From positions 1 to 42,156 of the forward strand of contig NZ_PJRJ01000024.1 of NCBI RefSeq assembly GCF_003711395.1: a stretch of 42,156 nucleotides of DNA, read 5' to 3'. Each line of letters opens with the position of its first letter. Positions within the stretch are counted from its first letter, which is position 1. Origin of the DNA: Acinetobacter sp. B51(2017). Its GTDB lineage: Bacteria; Pseudomonadota; Gammaproteobacteria; Pseudomonadales; Moraxellaceae. Positions 1-8,392 of the stretch are shown in pieces. The position numbers and the translations under genes were made by a program. Below the pieces are notes generated by a model, which worked only from the letters and a program-made list of their open reading frames with translations, made no database searches and had not been told where the DNA came from.

Positions 1-142
1 GATTGGCTTCACGAATCCATTTGTCTAAAGTTGAATAACCCACACCTAATTTCTGGGCGATTGCAGCTATAGGTTCGTGGGAGTTTGAAAGTGCATAATC
101 AATCGCTTGCTGTTTAAATTCAGGACTAAAACGTTTAGCCAT
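1..142 (-). CDS. IS3-family transposase OrfA, N-terminal fragment
   Basis: The 47 codons present begin MAKRFSPEFKQQAIDYAL and continue into a helix-turn-helix with the IAQKLGVGYSTLDKWIRE pattern typical of IS3-family OrfA DNA-binding proteins. The start ATG at 140-142 has GGAG nine bases upstream. OrfA normally binds the IS ends, and the catalytic OrfAB fusion is made by frameshifting. The catalytic OrfB portion is not in this fragment. The gene is incomplete only because the window ends. Confidence 0.85.
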   Translation of the reverse strand, partial: MAKRFSPEFKQQAIDYALSNSHEPIAAIAQKLGVGYSTLDKWIREAN

Positions 143-209
143 TTCTTGAATCTCCAAAGATTAAAGTTACGTTATCTTTAGAGGGACGTGCTGTCCATTA
201 TTTTGGCTA
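1..209 (-). mobile_element. IS3-family insertion sequence, transposase-proximal end (truncated by window edge)
   Basis: This is the 5' end of an IS whose transposase reads leftward out of the window. It contains the start of an OrfA-type gene. Just outside that gene, 192-209 on the other strand reads TAGCCAAAATAATGGACA. This aligns with the terminal sequence at 42038-42057 (TGGTCAACAAATATTGGACA) with one 2-base gap and three mismatches, as expected for the two inverted-repeat ends of one IS or of close relatives. The IS boundary is placed at 209 on that basis. The target-site duplication cannot be tested because the other end of this copy is outside the window. Confidence 0.8.
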
Positions 210-210
210 G

Positions 211-753
211 GATCAGCTGGCCACTGCTAATATGATGAGTGCTTTAGAGCGTATGATTTTAGAACAGTTCCCTGAAGCCTTAATTAGCTTTGGCGAACTC
301 AATGTCCCACATGCCTCACGCAATACCATTCCACCTTATATCACTTGGAGTATTGATATTCGTCACCCTAATGATCAAGTGTTATTAGAGATTGAAAGCA
401 TAGCGCGACAGATCATGCAACAACAAGTCGAGCAACGCGGTGCAAGTATTGAAGTAAGTCGATTATGGCTCAGTCCTGCCTATCAATTTGATCCGCATAG
501 CATCGAAAATGTACGTAGTTCCGCGATTGAGCTGGGCCTCACGCAACAAAATATCACCAGTGGCGCAGGTCATGATGCCTATTTAATGTCTCTACACTGT
601 CCAACCGCTATGATTTTCATTCCCTGTGAAGGTGGCTTAAGCCATAACGAAGCCGAAAATATCACCCCACAACAAGCCGAACACGGCGCTTGTGTATTAT
701 TTAACAGTATTTTAAAAGCCGACCAACAACAGCATTTAGCACGCGTCAGCTAA
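211..753 (+). pseudogene. M20-family amidohydrolase (HyuC/AllC type), 5' end removed by IS insertion
   Basis: The readable frame opens right at the IS boundary (D-Q-L-A-T-A-N, then M-M-S-A-L-E) and is preceded in frame by a TAG at 208-210 formed at the IS junction. The surviving ~180 residues match the C-terminal half of Zn-dependent M20 amidohydrolases of the N-carbamoyl-L-amino-acid hydrolase / allantoate amidohydrolase group. They show a DIRHPND lid-domain segment, SGAGHDAYLMS, then MIFIPCEGGLSHNEAE. Family members are about 410-420 residues, so the N-terminal metal-binding half is missing and the product should be inactive. The first ATG at 232 is internal and has no good ribosome binding site. 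The downstream transporter may have formed an operon with it, supplying the substrate. The exact substrate cannot be told. Confidence 0.8.
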
Positions 754-831
754 ACCCTAACATCTAGGCACAAGTGCTCGCTTGGGCACTTGCCCCAAAG
801 ACCGCAATAACAAGTAAAATCGGAGCGGCAT

Positions 832-2148
832 ATGCACACTACCTCATCGACATCAGAAACTTTAAATACAGATCTTTCTCAACGACAAGCGCCCCCAGTA
901 TCACAACGTAAAATTATTTTAGCGGGGAGTGTTGGCAATGCGGTGGAATGGTTTGACTGGACCATTTATGCCACCTTTGCCGTATTTTTTTCCAAACAAT
1001 TCTTTGCCACCACCAGTACCACCTCAGCCATGCTCGCCACCTTTGCGATTTTTGCAGTGGGCTTTTTTATGCGGCCCTTAGGCGGCATCGTGATTGGCAT
1101 TTTCTCTGACCGTTTTGGCCGTAAGGCCTCGTTAAGCTTAACAATTATTATGATGGCCGTAGGTTCATTAATGATTGGTCTAGCCCCCACCTATGAAAGC
1201 ATTGGTGTCTTGGCCCCGATTATTTTAGTGATTGCGCGTTTATTACAAGGCATGTCTTTAGGCGGTGAATTTGCCTCCGCTGCTACTTATTTATCAGAAA
1301 TGGCACCGCCTAAACGCCGTGGCTTTTTCTCCAGCTTTTTATTTTTAAGTGCCGCGTTTGGGATTTTAATGGCCTCTGGTATGGCATGGTTACTCACCTC
1401 CGTCTTAAGCGATGCACAAATGCACGACTATGGCTGGCGTATTCCATTTATTTTAGGGGCTATTGGCGGCTTAGTCGGGATTTGGATTCGTCGCTCTGTG
1501 CCTGACAGCGCCATGGCACATAAAGAGTCTAAAGTTAAAAATCCACTGAAATTTTTAATTAAATATCATCCTAAATCTTTATTACGCGTGGTGGGTATTT
1601 CGATTCTGACCACCTTCTCGTTTTATGTGTTTGTAATTTATGTACCCACGTATGCCATTAACGTGTTAGGTACACCACCTACTGTCGCGTTTGCTGCCAA
1701 TACCATCGGTTTGGTGATTTTCATGCTGTGTCAGCCTTTATTTGGCATGCTGTCGGATCGTTTTGGGCGTCGTCCGCAACTGATTGTATTTGCATTAGGC
1801 TATCTTATTTTCTTTTATCCTGTAATTAAAGGCATGGATGGCTCATTTAGCTCAATCTTAATGGCAGAATTATTTGGCTTGCTGCTCTATGGTTTATATA
1901 CCGCGATTGGCCCTGCGCTGCTGTCTGAGCAATTTCCAACTCAAGTTCGTGCTGTGGGGATTGGTGCGCCATATAACATTATGAATGCTTTATTAGGCGG
2001 TACCACGCCTTATGTGCTGACTTGGCTACAAAGTATTGGCAAACAAGATTATTATTACTTTATTATCTTAGTCGGTGCGGCACTGACCTTAATCACCTTC
2101 TTAACCATGCCAGAAACCTCAGGTAAAAAGCTTGACGAAATCACTTAA
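832..2148 (+). CDS. MFS transporter, metabolite:H+ symporter (MHS) type
   Basis: This is a 438-residue inner-membrane transporter with about 12 hydrophobic segments. The opening VGNAVEWFDWTIYATFA and the two MFS loop motifs (FSDRFGRKASL in the first half, LSDRFGRRPQL in the second) are typical of the MHS branch, which includes ProP, ShiA, KgtP and CitA-like proton symporters for organic acids or osmolytes. The ATG at 832 has CGGAG six bases upstream. It follows the broken amidohydrolase gene by 78 bp, a gap holding a small hairpin (caagtgc/gcacttg, about 772-793) without a T-tract, and is followed by a strong terminator. The context suggests uptake of the compound that the M20 enzyme once hydrolysed. 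The substrate is not determinable from sequence alone. Confidence 0.85.
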   Translation: MHTTSSTSETLNTDLSQRQAPPVSQRKIILAGSVGNAVEWFDWTIYATFAVFFSKQFFATTSTTSAMLATFAIFAVGFFMRPLGGIVIGIFSDRFGRKASLSLTIIMMAVGSLMIGLAPTYESIGVLAPIILVIARLLQGMSLGGEFASAATYLSEMAPPKRRGFFSSFLFLSAAFGILMASGMAWLLTSVLSDAQMHDYGWRIPFILGAIGGLVGIWIRRSVPDSAMAHKESKVKNPLKFLIKYHPKSLLRVVGISILTTFSFYVFVIYVPTYAINVLGTPPTVAFAANTIGLVIFMLCQPLFGMLSDRFGRRPQLIVFALGYLIFFYPVIKGMDGSFSSILMAELFGLLLYGLYTAIGPALLSEQFPTQVRAVGIGAPYNIMNALLGGTTPYVLTWLQSIGKQDYYYFIILVGAALTLITFLTMPETSGKKLDEIT

Positions 2149-2167
2149 ATCTTGAATATTAATTCTC

Positions 2168-2194
2168 ATCCAGCCCACGGGCTGGATTTTTTTG
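2168..2194 (+). terminator. Rho-independent terminator after the MHS transporter
   Basis: The stem atccagcc/ggctggat (8-9 bp, loop of 2-4 bases) is followed by seven T. It starts 20 bases after the transporter stop and separates it from the LysR gene downstream. Confidence 0.9.
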
Positions 2195-2240
2195 GAGCGT
2201 TTTTTGCTTTAAGCCATAAGAATTAAAATGAAGATCACAT

Positions 2241-3164
2241 ATGCATGCACAAGTCTTGGTAGATAAATGTAATTGGGCCTTACTGAGAATTTTTCGGGTC
2301 ATTGTTCAAGCAGGCAGTTTAAATAAAGCTGCTATTCAACTCTGCGTCACACAATCAGCCTTAAGTCAAAGCCTCAAGCGCTTAGAACAGCAAGTTGGCA
2401 GCTGCTTAATCTTACGCCAAAAAGGTCAATTTCAGCTCACCGCGGTGGGCGAGATTGTCTTTGAAGCCAGTCTGATGATCTATAACCAATTGAATGAAAT
2501 TGAACAACGTTTAAAACAGCAACAAAACACCTTATCGGGCACCATTCGATTATTGGTGCTGAGTCGGGTACAATCGGCGCGCTTTGATCGCGTGTTGCAT
2601 GATTTTCACCAAAAATATCCCTTGGTGGATTTTCAAGTTGATGTACATAAAAGTCCTGATATTCAACAGCTATTGCTACAAAAAGTTCCAGCCCTAGGCT
2701 TAGCCTTAAGCCCTAAGCATTCTGCAAAAATGCATTATCAACTGTTAATTCGCCAACATTATGCGCTGTTTTGTGGCCAAGGGCATGCCTTATATAGGCA
2801 AGACATTGAGCACCTCGAACAGATTTGTAATCACGGTTTTATTTCTTTTCATCAAGATCAGCTCGATGATATTAACTCGCACTTACATGATATTCGTGAC
2901 AAGATTTTGCAGCAAAATAAGCTTCTTGTGACCACCAATAATTTAGATGAAGTGATGCGCTTTATTAAAAATGGTTTTGGCTTTGGCTTATTGCCTAAAC
3001 ATATTGTGGCCGCTAGTCCGCAGCCACACGCATTTAAACAATTACCACCTTTTCCAGATGTCGGGATCGCACCGATTTATTTACAATGGCATAAAGAGCG
3101 TGAATTGTCTTTAATTGAGCAATATTTTGTCCAAGAGCTGCGCGTCACTTTTGCAAGTCATTAA
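2241..3164 (+). CDS. LysR-family transcriptional regulator
   Basis: This 307-residue protein has an N-terminal winged helix (residues about 15-75: LRIFRVIVQAGSLNKAA, TQSALSQSLKRLEQQVG) and a periplasmic-binding-protein-like effector domain from about residue 95. Length and layout are standard for LysR proteins. It lies in the same direction as the transporter but beyond a terminator, so it is probably transcribed from its own promoter. Its target is unknown; the transporter/hydrolase upstream and the acyl-CoA ligase downstream are the obvious candidates. The start codon has a weak GAAGA eight bases upstream. The effector-domain sequence gives no clear subfamily. Confidence 0.85.
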   Translation: MHAQVLVDKCNWALLRIFRVIVQAGSLNKAAIQLCVTQSALSQSLKRLEQQVGSCLILRQKGQFQLTAVGEIVFEASLMIYNQLNEIEQRLKQQQNTLSGTIRLLVLSRVQSARFDRVLHDFHQKYPLVDFQVDVHKSPDIQQLLLQKVPALGLALSPKHSAKMHYQLLIRQHYALFCGQGHALYRQDIEHLEQICNHGFISFHQDQLDDINSHLHDIRDKILQQNKLLVTTNNLDEVMRFIKNGFGFGLLPKHIVAASPQPHAFKQLPPFPDVGIAPIYLQWHKERELSLIEQYFVQELRVTFASH

Positions 3165-3186
3165 ATCTGCTTAACACACCAATCAA

Positions 3187-3208
3187 CAAGGGGCTTTAAA
3201 ACCCCTTG
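3187..3208. terminator. Hairpin between convergent genes
   Basis: The stem caagggg/ccccttg with an 8-base loop lies between the LysR stop and the 3' end of the opposing acyl-CoA ligase gene. There is no good T-tract on either strand, so termination activity is uncertain. Confidence 0.4.
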
Positions 3209-3236
3209 ATGGAATCAACTATTTCAACTTGGCCGC

Positions 3237-4859
3237 TTAGAGTAATACATTGTCATACAAGGCACGTAATTCTTTTTTCAGCATTTTTCCAGTACCGCTT
3301 AAAGGAATACTCTCAACAAAAATCACGCGATCAGGAATTTGCCATTTGGCAATCTTGTCTTGATAATACGCCAGCACATCTGTCTCAGTTAAGTTGCTAT
3401 TTTCAGTCTTAATGGCAATCAGCACTGGACGTTCATCCCATTTAGGATGAATAGCAGCAATGGCTGCGGCCATTTTAATTTCAGGATGACCCATGGCAAT
3501 ATTTTCCAGTTCCACTGAGGAAATCCATTCTCCTCCTGATTTAATCAAGTCTTTGGCACGGTCACTAATCTGCATATAACCGTCTTGATCAAGGCTCGCA
3601 ATATCGCCCGTATCAAACCAACCATCTGCGGTTAATGCCGATTGCGTTTTGCCATAATATTGATCAATAATCCAATGGCCTTGAATTTGTAAATTCCCAA
3701 CGCTGTGACCATCATGCGCGACCGCTTGTGTACCTTGCTCATCTTTACATAGCCGTAAACTCACCCCAAATGGTGGACGACCTTGTGACAAACGGATGGC
3801 TGCACGTTGTTGTTCGGAAAGTGAACTGTGTTTGGCTTTAAGCTGATTAGATGAACCCAATGGACTGGTTTCAGTCATACCCCAAGCATGAATGGTTTCA
3901 CATGCAAATTTTTCTTTAAAGGTTTGAATCATACTTGGCGGACAAGCTGAGCCACCTACCACATTACGGTTCATACTGGCCAGTGTGCTGCCCATTGCTG
4001 TGGCTGCGGCAATTAACCCTTGCCAAATGGTTGGTACACCCAAGGCTAACGTCACTTGGCAATCATCAATCATATTCACCAAACTTTGCCCATCTAACTG
4101 TGGACCCGGCAAGACTAAACTGGCGCCAATTGCCGCTGCAGCATAAGGGATGCCCCAAGCATTCACATGGAACATCGGTACTACAGGCATAATCACATCG
4201 CGCGCAGACAGATTCATCGAATCTGGCAAGCTAATCGCATAGCTATGTAAGACGGTCGAACGATGGCTATATAGAACGCCTTTTGGATTTCCTGTGGTAC
4301 CTGAGGTATAACACAATGAGCTGGCGGTATTTTCATCAAAGCGCGGCCATTGCAATTGACCGTCTTGTGCACTGATCAATTGATCATAAAAGTAGACATT
4401 CGGTAGCGCATCAACAATACTTTGATCCTCAGCATCTAAGCAAATAAAATGCTGCACTGTAGGAATTTTGTCGAGGACAGCTTGCACTAAAGGCAAAAAT
4501 GTTTTGTCAAAAATCAACACCTGATCTTCGGCATCATTGACAATAAACTCGACCTGTTCGGGAAATAAGCGCGGGTTAATGGTGTGGCAAACTAAACCTG
4601 TGCCAGAAATGGCATACCATGCTTCTAAATGACGATGATTGTTCCATGCAATGGTCGCCACACGTTGCCCGTGTGTAATCCCTAAAGCTGCCAACGCCTG
4701 TGCAAAACGTTTTGCATTATGGGCGATCTCGCCCCAACATGTATGGGTGATGCTGTGATCAGTATTTTTAGAAATCACGGCAGTATCTGCATGATAACGT
4801 TCAGCGTGTTCAATCATGCTACTAATTAGCAAGGGTTGAAACATCATTCGTCCTAACAT
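3237..4859 (-). CDS. Acyl-CoA ligase of the AMP-binding family (AlkK/DmdB-like)
   Basis: The enzyme activates a fatty or related carboxylic acid to its CoA thioester through an acyl-adenylate. Of its 540 residues, about 184-195 hold the P-loop YTSGTTGNPKGV. The adenylation hinge DRAKDLIKSGGEWIS lies near residue 430, and the C-terminal catalytic lysine is in PLSGTGKMLKKEL. The N-terminus MLGRMMFQPLLIS resembles medium-chain acyl-CoA ligase AlkK and methylmercaptopropionate-CoA ligase DmdB. The start at 4859 is preferred over an ATG six bases upstream because AAGGA lies seven bases before it, whereas it is only one base from the upstream ATG. The gene stands alone with a long AT-rich upstream region containing a perfect dyad. 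The chain length of its substrate cannot be read from sequence. Confidence 0.85.
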   Translation of the reverse strand: MLGRMMFQPLLISSMIEHAERYHADTAVISKNTDHSITHTCWGEIAHNAKRFAQALAALGITHGQRVATIAWNNHRHLEAWYAISGTGLVCHTINPRLFPEQVEFIVNDAEDQVLIFDKTFLPLVQAVLDKIPTVQHFICLDAEDQSIVDALPNVYFYDQLISAQDGQLQWPRFDENTASSLCYTSGTTGNPKGVLYSHRSTVLHSYAISLPDSMNLSARDVIMPVVPMFHVNAWGIPYAAAAIGASLVLPGPQLDGQSLVNMIDDCQVTLALGVPTIWQGLIAAATAMGSTLASMNRNVVGGSACPPSMIQTFKEKFACETIHAWGMTETSPLGSSNQLKAKHSSLSEQQRAAIRLSQGRPPFGVSLRLCKDEQGTQAVAHDGHSVGNLQIQGHWIIDQYYGKTQSALTADGWFDTGDIASLDQDGYMQISDRAKDLIKSGGEWISSVELENIAMGHPEIKMAAAIAAIHPKWDERPVLIAIKTENSNLTETDVLAYYQDKIAKWQIPDRVIFVESIPLSGTGKMLKKELRALYDNVLL

Positions 4860-4934
4860 AGGCATGTCCTTATGGGTTTGCTCACTTGATCCATATTATT
4901 GTCGCTTTTTGCCAAAATTGAGGCATTAAAACGT

Positions 4935-4967
4935 GTATTTGCTCAAAATCATAGCAAATACTTTTTT
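4935..4967. promoter_or_regulatory. Perfect 9-bp dyad upstream of the acyl-CoA ligase gene
   Basis: gtatttgct (4935-4943) is repeated exactly in inverted form as agcaaatac (4953-4961) with nine bases between, followed by six T on the plus strand. It lies about 75 bp upstream of the ligase start and inside a 340-bp AT-rich spacer (4860-5203) that otherwise shows no gene. It could be an operator for the ligase gene or a plus-strand terminator. No plus-strand gene is known upstream to need one, so operator is slightly preferred. Confidence 0.4.
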
Positions 4968-5203
4968 AAAAGACTATCAATTGAAAACCATATAAAATAT
5001 TGTTTTTAATATACTTTTAAATTAATTTTGGGTAAAAAAATAACAGTTAAAAGTATGTCAAAATGTGTCTATTTGCACTAAAACTAAGCATTTTTTGTTA
5101 GGCTAAGTTTCCATCATGCTGAATTTTTATTGAAATTTATTCTATTTTTCTGTTCAGCAGTTTATGTTGTGCTGTATTTTTTACCGTTATTGCGACCGCT
5201 GTT

Positions 5204-5758
5204 ATGTCTTTTGCTGATCTCCCACCCCTAGTGTTAACCGCTTTTGGTTTTATTTTATGTTTAATCTGTGTGTGGTTGTTTTTGCGAATCCGTGCCTATG
5301 TGGCGGTTAAACTGGTGCCTTTTAAAAAGGGACAGCGTTATTGGTGCAAAGTCATTGCCGTTAGTGATGGCGATACGATCACCTGCCAGCGTCTAAATTT
5401 GCGTCGTTCACAAAGTAAAATGCGCTTTGCTTATATTGATGCACCCGAATCTAAACAAGCCTATGGCAGTGAAGCGGCCAAATTGGTACGCAGCCTGGTT
5501 CTAAATAAATGGGTTCGGGTCGAAATTACCGACAATGATCGCTATGGCCGTCAGGTAGGTTTGGTCTATCGTCGGGGTAAAAATATTAACCACGAATTGG
5601 TCAAACGCGGTGCAGCATGGGTATATGAAGACTATATTCGTGATCAAGCATTAAAAAAGCAATTGCTCAGTTTACAAGCCACGGCCAAAGCAAAAAAGCG
5701 TGGGCTTTGGCAAGCCGCACGCCCTGTCAATCCAAGTATTTATCGTAAAACTAACTAA
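5204..5758 (+). CDS. Membrane-anchored thermonuclease (SNase-like) family protein
   Basis: This 184-residue protein has one N-terminal hydrophobic segment (about residues 8-29, ending in RIRAY) and then an SNase domain (about 48-167). Residues matching the staphylococcal nuclease active site are in place: D55 in SDGDTIT, R74, D79 and E82 in RFAYIDAPES with the same R-x4-D-x2-E spacing as the reference enzyme, and R116 in DRYGRQ. It should therefore be a Ca2+-dependent nuclease held at the inner membrane, probably facing the periplasm; the topology is an inference. No clear Shine-Dalgarno precedes the ATG. Its stop codon directly touches the stop of the opposing aspA gene, with no bases between. 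Confidence 0.85.
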   Translation: MSFADLPPLVLTAFGFILCLICVWLFLRIRAYVAVKLVPFKKGQRYWCKVIAVSDGDTITCQRLNLRRSQSKMRFAYIDAPESKQAYGSEAAKLVRSLVLNKWVRVEITDNDRYGRQVGLVYRRGKNINHELVKRGAAWVYEDYIRDQALKKQLLSLQATAKAKKRGLWQAARPVNPSIYRKTN

Positions 5759-7186
5759 TTAAATCGCCAGCTCCAAAGGTGGTTGTAACATATGTTCTGC
5801 CGATAAAGCATGATTGAGCACTTCTTCGGAGAGTAAACCTTCTTCGCGTACCAAAGCCAAGACACTTTTTCCAGTGCGATGTGCCTGTTGCGCCAAACGA
5901 GTCGTGGTTTCATAACCCAAATATGGATTCAGCGCAGTGATAATCCCAATTGAATGTTCCACATTATAGCGGCATTGTGCTACGTTGGCCTCGATGCCTT
6001 GAATGCACAATTGATTGAACATCTGCATCGCACGGCTTAAAAGATCTAAAGACTCAAATAGTTTAAATGCAATCAAAGGTTCCATGGCATTGAGCTGAAA
6101 TTGCCCTGCATCCGCTGCTAAAGTAATCGTTAGATCATTGGCTATCACTTGAAATGCAGCCATATTCATCGCTTCAGGAATAACGGGGTTGACCTTTCCC
6201 GGCATGATCGAGCTACCCGGTTGGCGTGGTTCTAAATAAATTTCATTTAGACCCGCGCGTGGCCCACTGCTAAGTAAACGTAAATCATTGGCAATTTTAG
6301 ATAGCTTGGTGGCAGTCCGTTTTAAATAACCTGACAGCAGCACAAAATCACCCATATCTGAAGTTGCAGCAATTAAATCTGTCGAACTTTGAATGCTGTT
6401 TTGGCTAATGCGGCTTAATGCAGCAATTGCCAATTCTTGATAATGCGCAGGTGCATTAATACCTGTACCAATGGCGGTTCCGCCTAAATTCACCTGTAGT
6501 AAAATCGCAGGTAGACCATCTAACAGTTTTAAATCTTGCTGTAAAATTGCAGCAAAAGCATGAAATTCTTGCCCTAATGTCATAGGCACCGCATCTTGTA
6601 ATTGAGTGCGCCCCATTTTTAGCACATCATGTAAAGTCAAAGCTTTGGCATTTAAGCCCTCAATTAAATTACTGAGCTGTACCCGATAATCCTGAAGCGC
6701 GTGCAACGCAGCCAAACGAATCGCGGTCGGATACACATCATTGGTCGATTGTGACATATTGACATCATTATTAGGATGCAAATATTGATATTGACCTTTC
6801 TGATGCCCCATATATTCAAGAGCAATATTACAAATCACCTCATTGGCATTCATGTTGGTTGATGTACCCGCCCCGCCTTGTAACATATCGAGTGGAAATT
6901 GCTCTAAAAATTTCCCCTCCAGTAATTGTTGACAGGCATACACAATCGCTTGGTATTTGTCTTCAGCTAATAACTTCAATTGGTAATTGGCTTCGGCTGC
7001 TGCCATCTTCACCATTGCAAGAGATTGAATAAAATAAGGATATTGATTTAATTTATTTTGAGTTAAATCAAAATTTTCGACTGCGCGTAAGGTTTGAATA
7101 CCATAATAATATTGATTATCCACCGTTTTACTGCCGAGCAAATCTGTTTCTAATCGAGCACTTACTTGTGTCATAGCCATATACAT
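5759..7186 (-). CDS. aspA: Aspartate ammonia-lyase
   Basis: The enzyme converts L-aspartate to fumarate and ammonia. The 475-residue product has the fumarase/aspartase superfamily signature GSSIMPGKVNPV, whose serine lies in the catalytic loop. GGAGTSTNMNANEVI is the AspA-type version of the substrate-binding region; class II fumarase has GSGTQSNMNVNEVI there. Length is normal (about 470-480). Three ATG codons lie at 7186, 7180 and 7174 and none has a convincing ribosome binding site; MTQVSARLETD (7174) is the most family-like start. A LysR gene is divergently transcribed from the 135-bp intergenic region, suggesting it regulates aspA. Confidence 0.9.
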   Translation of the reverse strand: MYMAMTQVSARLETDLLGSKTVDNQYYYGIQTLRAVENFDLTQNKLNQYPYFIQSLAMVKMAAAEANYQLKLLAEDKYQAIVYACQQLLEGKFLEQFPLDMLQGGAGTSTNMNANEVICNIALEYMGHQKGQYQYLHPNNDVNMSQSTNDVYPTAIRLAALHALQDYRVQLSNLIEGLNAKALTLHDVLKMGRTQLQDAVPMTLGQEFHAFAAILQQDLKLLDGLPAILLQVNLGGTAIGTGINAPAHYQELAIAALSRISQNSIQSSTDLIAATSDMGDFVLLSGYLKRTATKLSKIANDLRLLSSGPRAGLNEIYLEPRQPGSSIMPGKVNPVIPEAMNMAAFQVIANDLTITLAADAGQFQLNAMEPLIAFKLFESLDLLSRAMQMFNQLCIQGIEANVAQCRYNVEHSIGIITALNPYLGYETTTRLAQQAHRTGKSVLALVREEGLLSEEVLNHALSAEHMLQPPLELAI

Positions 7187-7321
7187 CTAAAAAGAGATTA
7201 AACTCATGCTAATGCCAAATACAAAGCGCGTGCCAATGCATTTCTTGCTTGTTATATGCATTTTTTGCATACTGATTATAATGATGCAAAAACAATAAAA
7301 TGACAGTGATATGGATCAACT
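7187..7321. promoter_or_regulatory. Divergent aspA / LysR promoter region with dyad
   Basis: The region contains the dyad TATGCA-ttttt-TGCATA (7255-7271), with a further partial copy (atgatgca) just to the right. A TATAAT (7277-7282) is placed to act as the -10 of the LysR gene. LysR proteins commonly bind such interrupted dyads between themselves and a divergent target. The assignment as operator is inferred. Confidence 0.45.
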
Positions 7322-8218
7322 ATGAGCCTAGAAATTCGTTGGATTGAAGATTTAATTGCCATAGAACAAACAGGTTCTTTGTCGCGTGCGGCCAGTTTAC
7401 GCTGTGTTAGCCAACCTGCCTTTAGCCGCCGCATTCAGCAACTCGAACAGCAACTCGGCTTTGTTATTTTAGAACGCGATGCTAAGCAACTTCATTTTAC
7501 CGAGGCTGGTTTAGTGTTGGTGAACAGTGCTAAAACCATCGCTAAGCAACTCAGTGAAACCATGGCGTTACTGCATAATATGCAAAAAGAAAATAATTTA
7601 AATATCCGATTTTCGGTCGCACACTCGCTGACCTCACAATTCTTTTCGCATTTTTTACAGTTTTTTCCAAATAATATCAGTCATTTTAAAATAGAGATGC
7701 AAGCCACCAATGTCTTTGAAGGCATTCAATTGCTTAAACAAGGCCTGTGTGATTTTATGCTGTGTTATGCCGATGACAAGCTGCTACAAGGCATTAGTCA
7801 AGGTATATTACAGTCGATTCAACTGGGTAGCACCGATATTGTGCCCGTGTGCTTGCTCAATTCACAAGCTCAACCCAAATTTAATATTCATGCTCACTTT
7901 CCACTGATTAGTTATAGTCCCAAAGCTTATTTACACCACTTGGTAAGTCAAATTTTAAGCCAACATAGCTTACAAGCCCAGCTGCTGTATGAAACAGACA
8001 ATGCTAATAATATTAAAGACTTAGTATTACAGGGTCGGGGGATTGCTTGGCTGCCGCGTCTGACTATCGAAGCTGAATTACAACAAGGCTTGCTACAAAT
8101 CTGTGATGCTGCTTTAAGTTATCAAGCACAGCAAATTTTTCTTTTAAAATTAAATTTAACCCAACGTGAATCTATCGAACAACTTTGGCAACATTTGCAT
8201 ATACCCAGCCGCCATTAA
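7322..8218 (+). CDS. LysR-family regulator, HypT/YjiE-like
   Basis: This 298-residue protein has an N-terminal winged helix (EIRWIEDLIAIEQTGSLSRAA, SQPAFSRRIQQLEQQLG) and an effector domain. The pattern IRWIEDL plus VSQPAFSRRI, and later FPLISYSPKAYLHHL and GRGIAWLPRLTIEAEL, resembles the E. coli hypochlorite-responsive regulator HypT (YjiE) from memory. Whether it senses an oxidant is not shown; the HypT methionines cannot be matched with confidence. It is divergent from aspA, so control of aspA and itself is the simplest role. A structured 3' region follows and ends in a good terminator about 145 bases after the stop. Confidence 0.8.
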   Translation: MSLEIRWIEDLIAIEQTGSLSRAASLRCVSQPAFSRRIQQLEQQLGFVILERDAKQLHFTEAGLVLVNSAKTIAKQLSETMALLHNMQKENNLNIRFSVAHSLTSQFFSHFLQFFPNNISHFKIEMQATNVFEGIQLLKQGLCDFMLCYADDKLLQGISQGILQSIQLGSTDIVPVCLLNSQAQPKFNIHAHFPLISYSPKAYLHHLVSQILSQHSLQAQLLYETDNANNIKDLVLQGRGIAWLPRLTIEAELQQGLLQICDAALSYQAQQIFLLKLNLTQRESIEQLWQHLHIPSRH

Positions 8219-8301
8219 TAGATAATAAGATCGTATTTTTAGATTTATTTTATAAATTTTATCGTTTTTACTTATTTTAGTGACTTAGTTATATTTGTTC
8301 T

Positions 8302-8392
8302 ATACCAGGTAGCCAGCATAGTGCTCAAACTTTGCTGGCCTACCGACCAAATACTTTTTTCTCCCAACCTTCCCTCAGGTTGGGATTTTTTT
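8302..8392 (+). ncRNA. Candidate small RNA in the LysR / amidase intergenic region
   Basis: A sigma70-like promoter (TTTACT at 8267-8272, 17 bases, TATATT at 8290-8295) would start a transcript near 8302. The transcript would contain an 11-bp hairpin with one bulged base (ggta-gccagca at 8308-8318 against tgctggc-c-tacc at 8333-8344, 14-base loop) and end at a strong terminator (8362-8392). The unit does not encode a convincing peptide. Its last 18 bases are antisense to the 3' end of the amidase gene. It could instead simply be the 3' untranslated region of the LysR transcript. Confidence 0.35.
8362..8392 (+). terminator. Rho-independent terminator, plus strand
   Basis: The stem tcccaacc/ggttggga (8 bp, 8-base loop) is followed by seven T. 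It works only on the plus strand and overlaps the last codons of the opposing amidase gene. It ends either the LysR transcript or the proposed small RNA. Confidence 0.85.

Noticed and set aside
3206..3412. 68-codon plus-strand frame overlapping the acyl-CoA ligase 3' end
   Set aside because: It lies antisense inside a well-supported gene and starts within a hairpin; no domain is recognised.
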